A stretch of 64,000 nucleotides of DNA from positions 434,001 to 498,000 of the forward strand of contig NZ_CP107048.1 of the NCBI RefSeq assembly GCF_025736935.1, written 5' to 3'. Position numbers and translations under genes: made by a program. The notes below the pieces were generated by a model that was given only the letters and a program-made list of their open reading frames with translations, was not told the DNA's origin and searched no databases. The DNA comes from Qipengyuania sp. SS22. GTDB lineage: Bacteria > Pseudomonadota > Alphaproteobacteria > Sphingomonadales > Sphingomonadaceae. Positions 61,757-64,000 of the stretch are shown here, piece by piece (position 1 is the first letter of the stretch; each line of letters opens with the position of its first letter).

Positions 61757-63436
<1,680 letters not shown>

Positions 63437-63712
63437 CGGGCGAAAATCCTTCGAGATACGGAACTGGCTGGGCGGGCACGTTGGCCCGCATGTTTGGGGG
63501 CGCAGATAGTCGCCCAAGCGTCATCGGGCAAGTATCACGAGGCTGCGGGACCGACCCCGCAGGTACCTGAAATGCAAATACGTGTTAAGCCGCAATGATA
63601 TCTGGACAAATCCGGCCAGAAAACCGAATTGGGCCGGCAATTGGGGGTTTTACCTACACCAACTTTTAACCGAAACTGCTTATCCAAATGGCAGGAAGGG
63701 CAAGGGCAGTCC

Positions 63713-64000
63713 ATGCGCGAACAGATTATGGGCTTGATCACGCCGACGATGGCGATCGTGTTTTTCGCGGTCTTCCTCGTGATGTGGTGGCGTGGGAAGA
63801 TGGGCAGTTATGTGCTCGGCTTCGCCGTGGCCTATGTGTTTTTTGCGATCGGCTTCGGGACGACGCATCTGTTCGACACCGGTTCGCCTTACGTCTTCCA
63901 CATCACCCAGTTCTTCTATTCGATGAGCACTGCGACGGCGATCTGGGCCTTGACCAGGCGCGCCGGGCAGCCGCCTTATCTTGGTGTCCTGCTCGTGATC
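63713..64000 (+). CDS. 5' fragment of a polytopic membrane protein, cut by the right edge
   Basis: The reading frame is open for 96 codons to the window end. Four hydrophobic segments (ITPTMAIVFFAVFLVMWW, YVLGFAVAYVFFAIGFGT, YVFHITQFFYSMSTATAIWAL, YLGVLLVI) alternate with short charged loops. The style is that of an N-terminal membrane sensor of a GGDEF diguanylate cyclase, but the effector part is outside the window. A purine tract (AGGAAGGGCAAGGG) precedes the ATG. Identity is uncertain beyond membrane topology. Confidence 0.65.
   Translation, partial: MREQIMGLITPTMAIVFFAVFLVMWWRGKMGSYVLGFAVAYVFFAIGFGTTHLFDTGSPYVFHITQFFYSMSTATAIWALTRRAGQPPYLGVLLVI

Overview
The window is high-GC chromosomal DNA. 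It reads as an alphaproteobacterium of the Sphingomonadales, most likely Erythrobacteraceae. Supporting features are the alphaproteobacterial cytochrome aa3 operon (coxB-ctaD ... ctaB-coxF-ctaG-coxC-surf1), a class I lysyl-tRNA synthetase, a stand-alone blue-light LOV histidine kinase of the type known from Erythrobacter litoralis, a plant/alphaproteobacterial-type glutamate-cysteine ligase, and gene pairs that overlap by 1-4 bases almost everywhere. I found no rRNA, tRNA, CRISPR array, transposase, integrase or phage gene, so most of the window looks like ordinary core genome.

Layout. 1-6.6 kb: the 5' end of a probable DUF2236/MpaB-type oxygenase, cobS without an adjacent cobT, a class A penicillin-binding protein, two hot-dog thioesterases, and an unusual three-gene cassette (50-residue peptide plus two unfamiliar proteins, 4446-6469). 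6.5-12.3 kb (minus strand): a tightly overlapping operon pyrE-pdxJ-(82 aa membrane protein)-acpS-lepB-AI-2E permease-DUF3089 hydrolase-ruvX-(53 aa membrane peptide). 12.4-19.6 kb: terminal oxidase structural and assembly genes, interrupted by a strong terminator and an epoxide-hydrolase-like gene. 19.6-23.3 kb: thrC, an rRNA-type methyltransferase, folB-like, a small Rossmann protein, moaD, moaE. 23.4-26.1 kb: a membrane protein, a lipoprotein, rplU-rpmA, an acetyltransferase. 26.1-30.4 kb: a metal-dependent hydrolase divergent from a TetR regulator across a near-perfect palindrome, ygfZ, pyrC, rarD. 30.5-43.2 kb: envelope proteins, astD, selO, a hydrolase and a glycosyltransferase, a YfgM-like TPR protein and bamB, a large membrane methyltransferase, an ABM monooxygenase, gshA, rsmE. 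43.3-48 kb: ubiA, trmL, and a run of small regulators (ArsR, SoxR, PadR) with targets. 48-64 kb: sixA, a DinG-like helicase, a signal-peptide/single-TM protein, lysK, the LOV kinase, a prolyl-4-hydroxylase-like oxygenase, cytochrome b561, an Arg-rich RcnB-like protein, a PNPOx-like flavoprotein, acylphosphatase, an FKBP, a frameshifted MASE1-PAS-GGDEF cyclase, ettA and a truncated membrane protein.

The most interesting points are: (1) the peptide plus cupin-like cassette at 4446-6469, which could be a peptide-modification or other undescribed system; (2) three CCTTG-N5-CAAGG dyads that link a PadR regulator, its HAAS-like partner and a CPBP protease into one switch, with the PadR mRNA apparently leaderless; (3) a SoxR box placed exactly inside the 19-bp spacer of a MerR-type promoter for a VOC gene; (4) a 21-bp operator-like palindrome between a TetR gene and a metal-dependent hydrolase; (5) a one-base frameshift that splits a GGEEF diguanylate cyclase. 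Functions are assigned by eye from motifs. No database search was possible.
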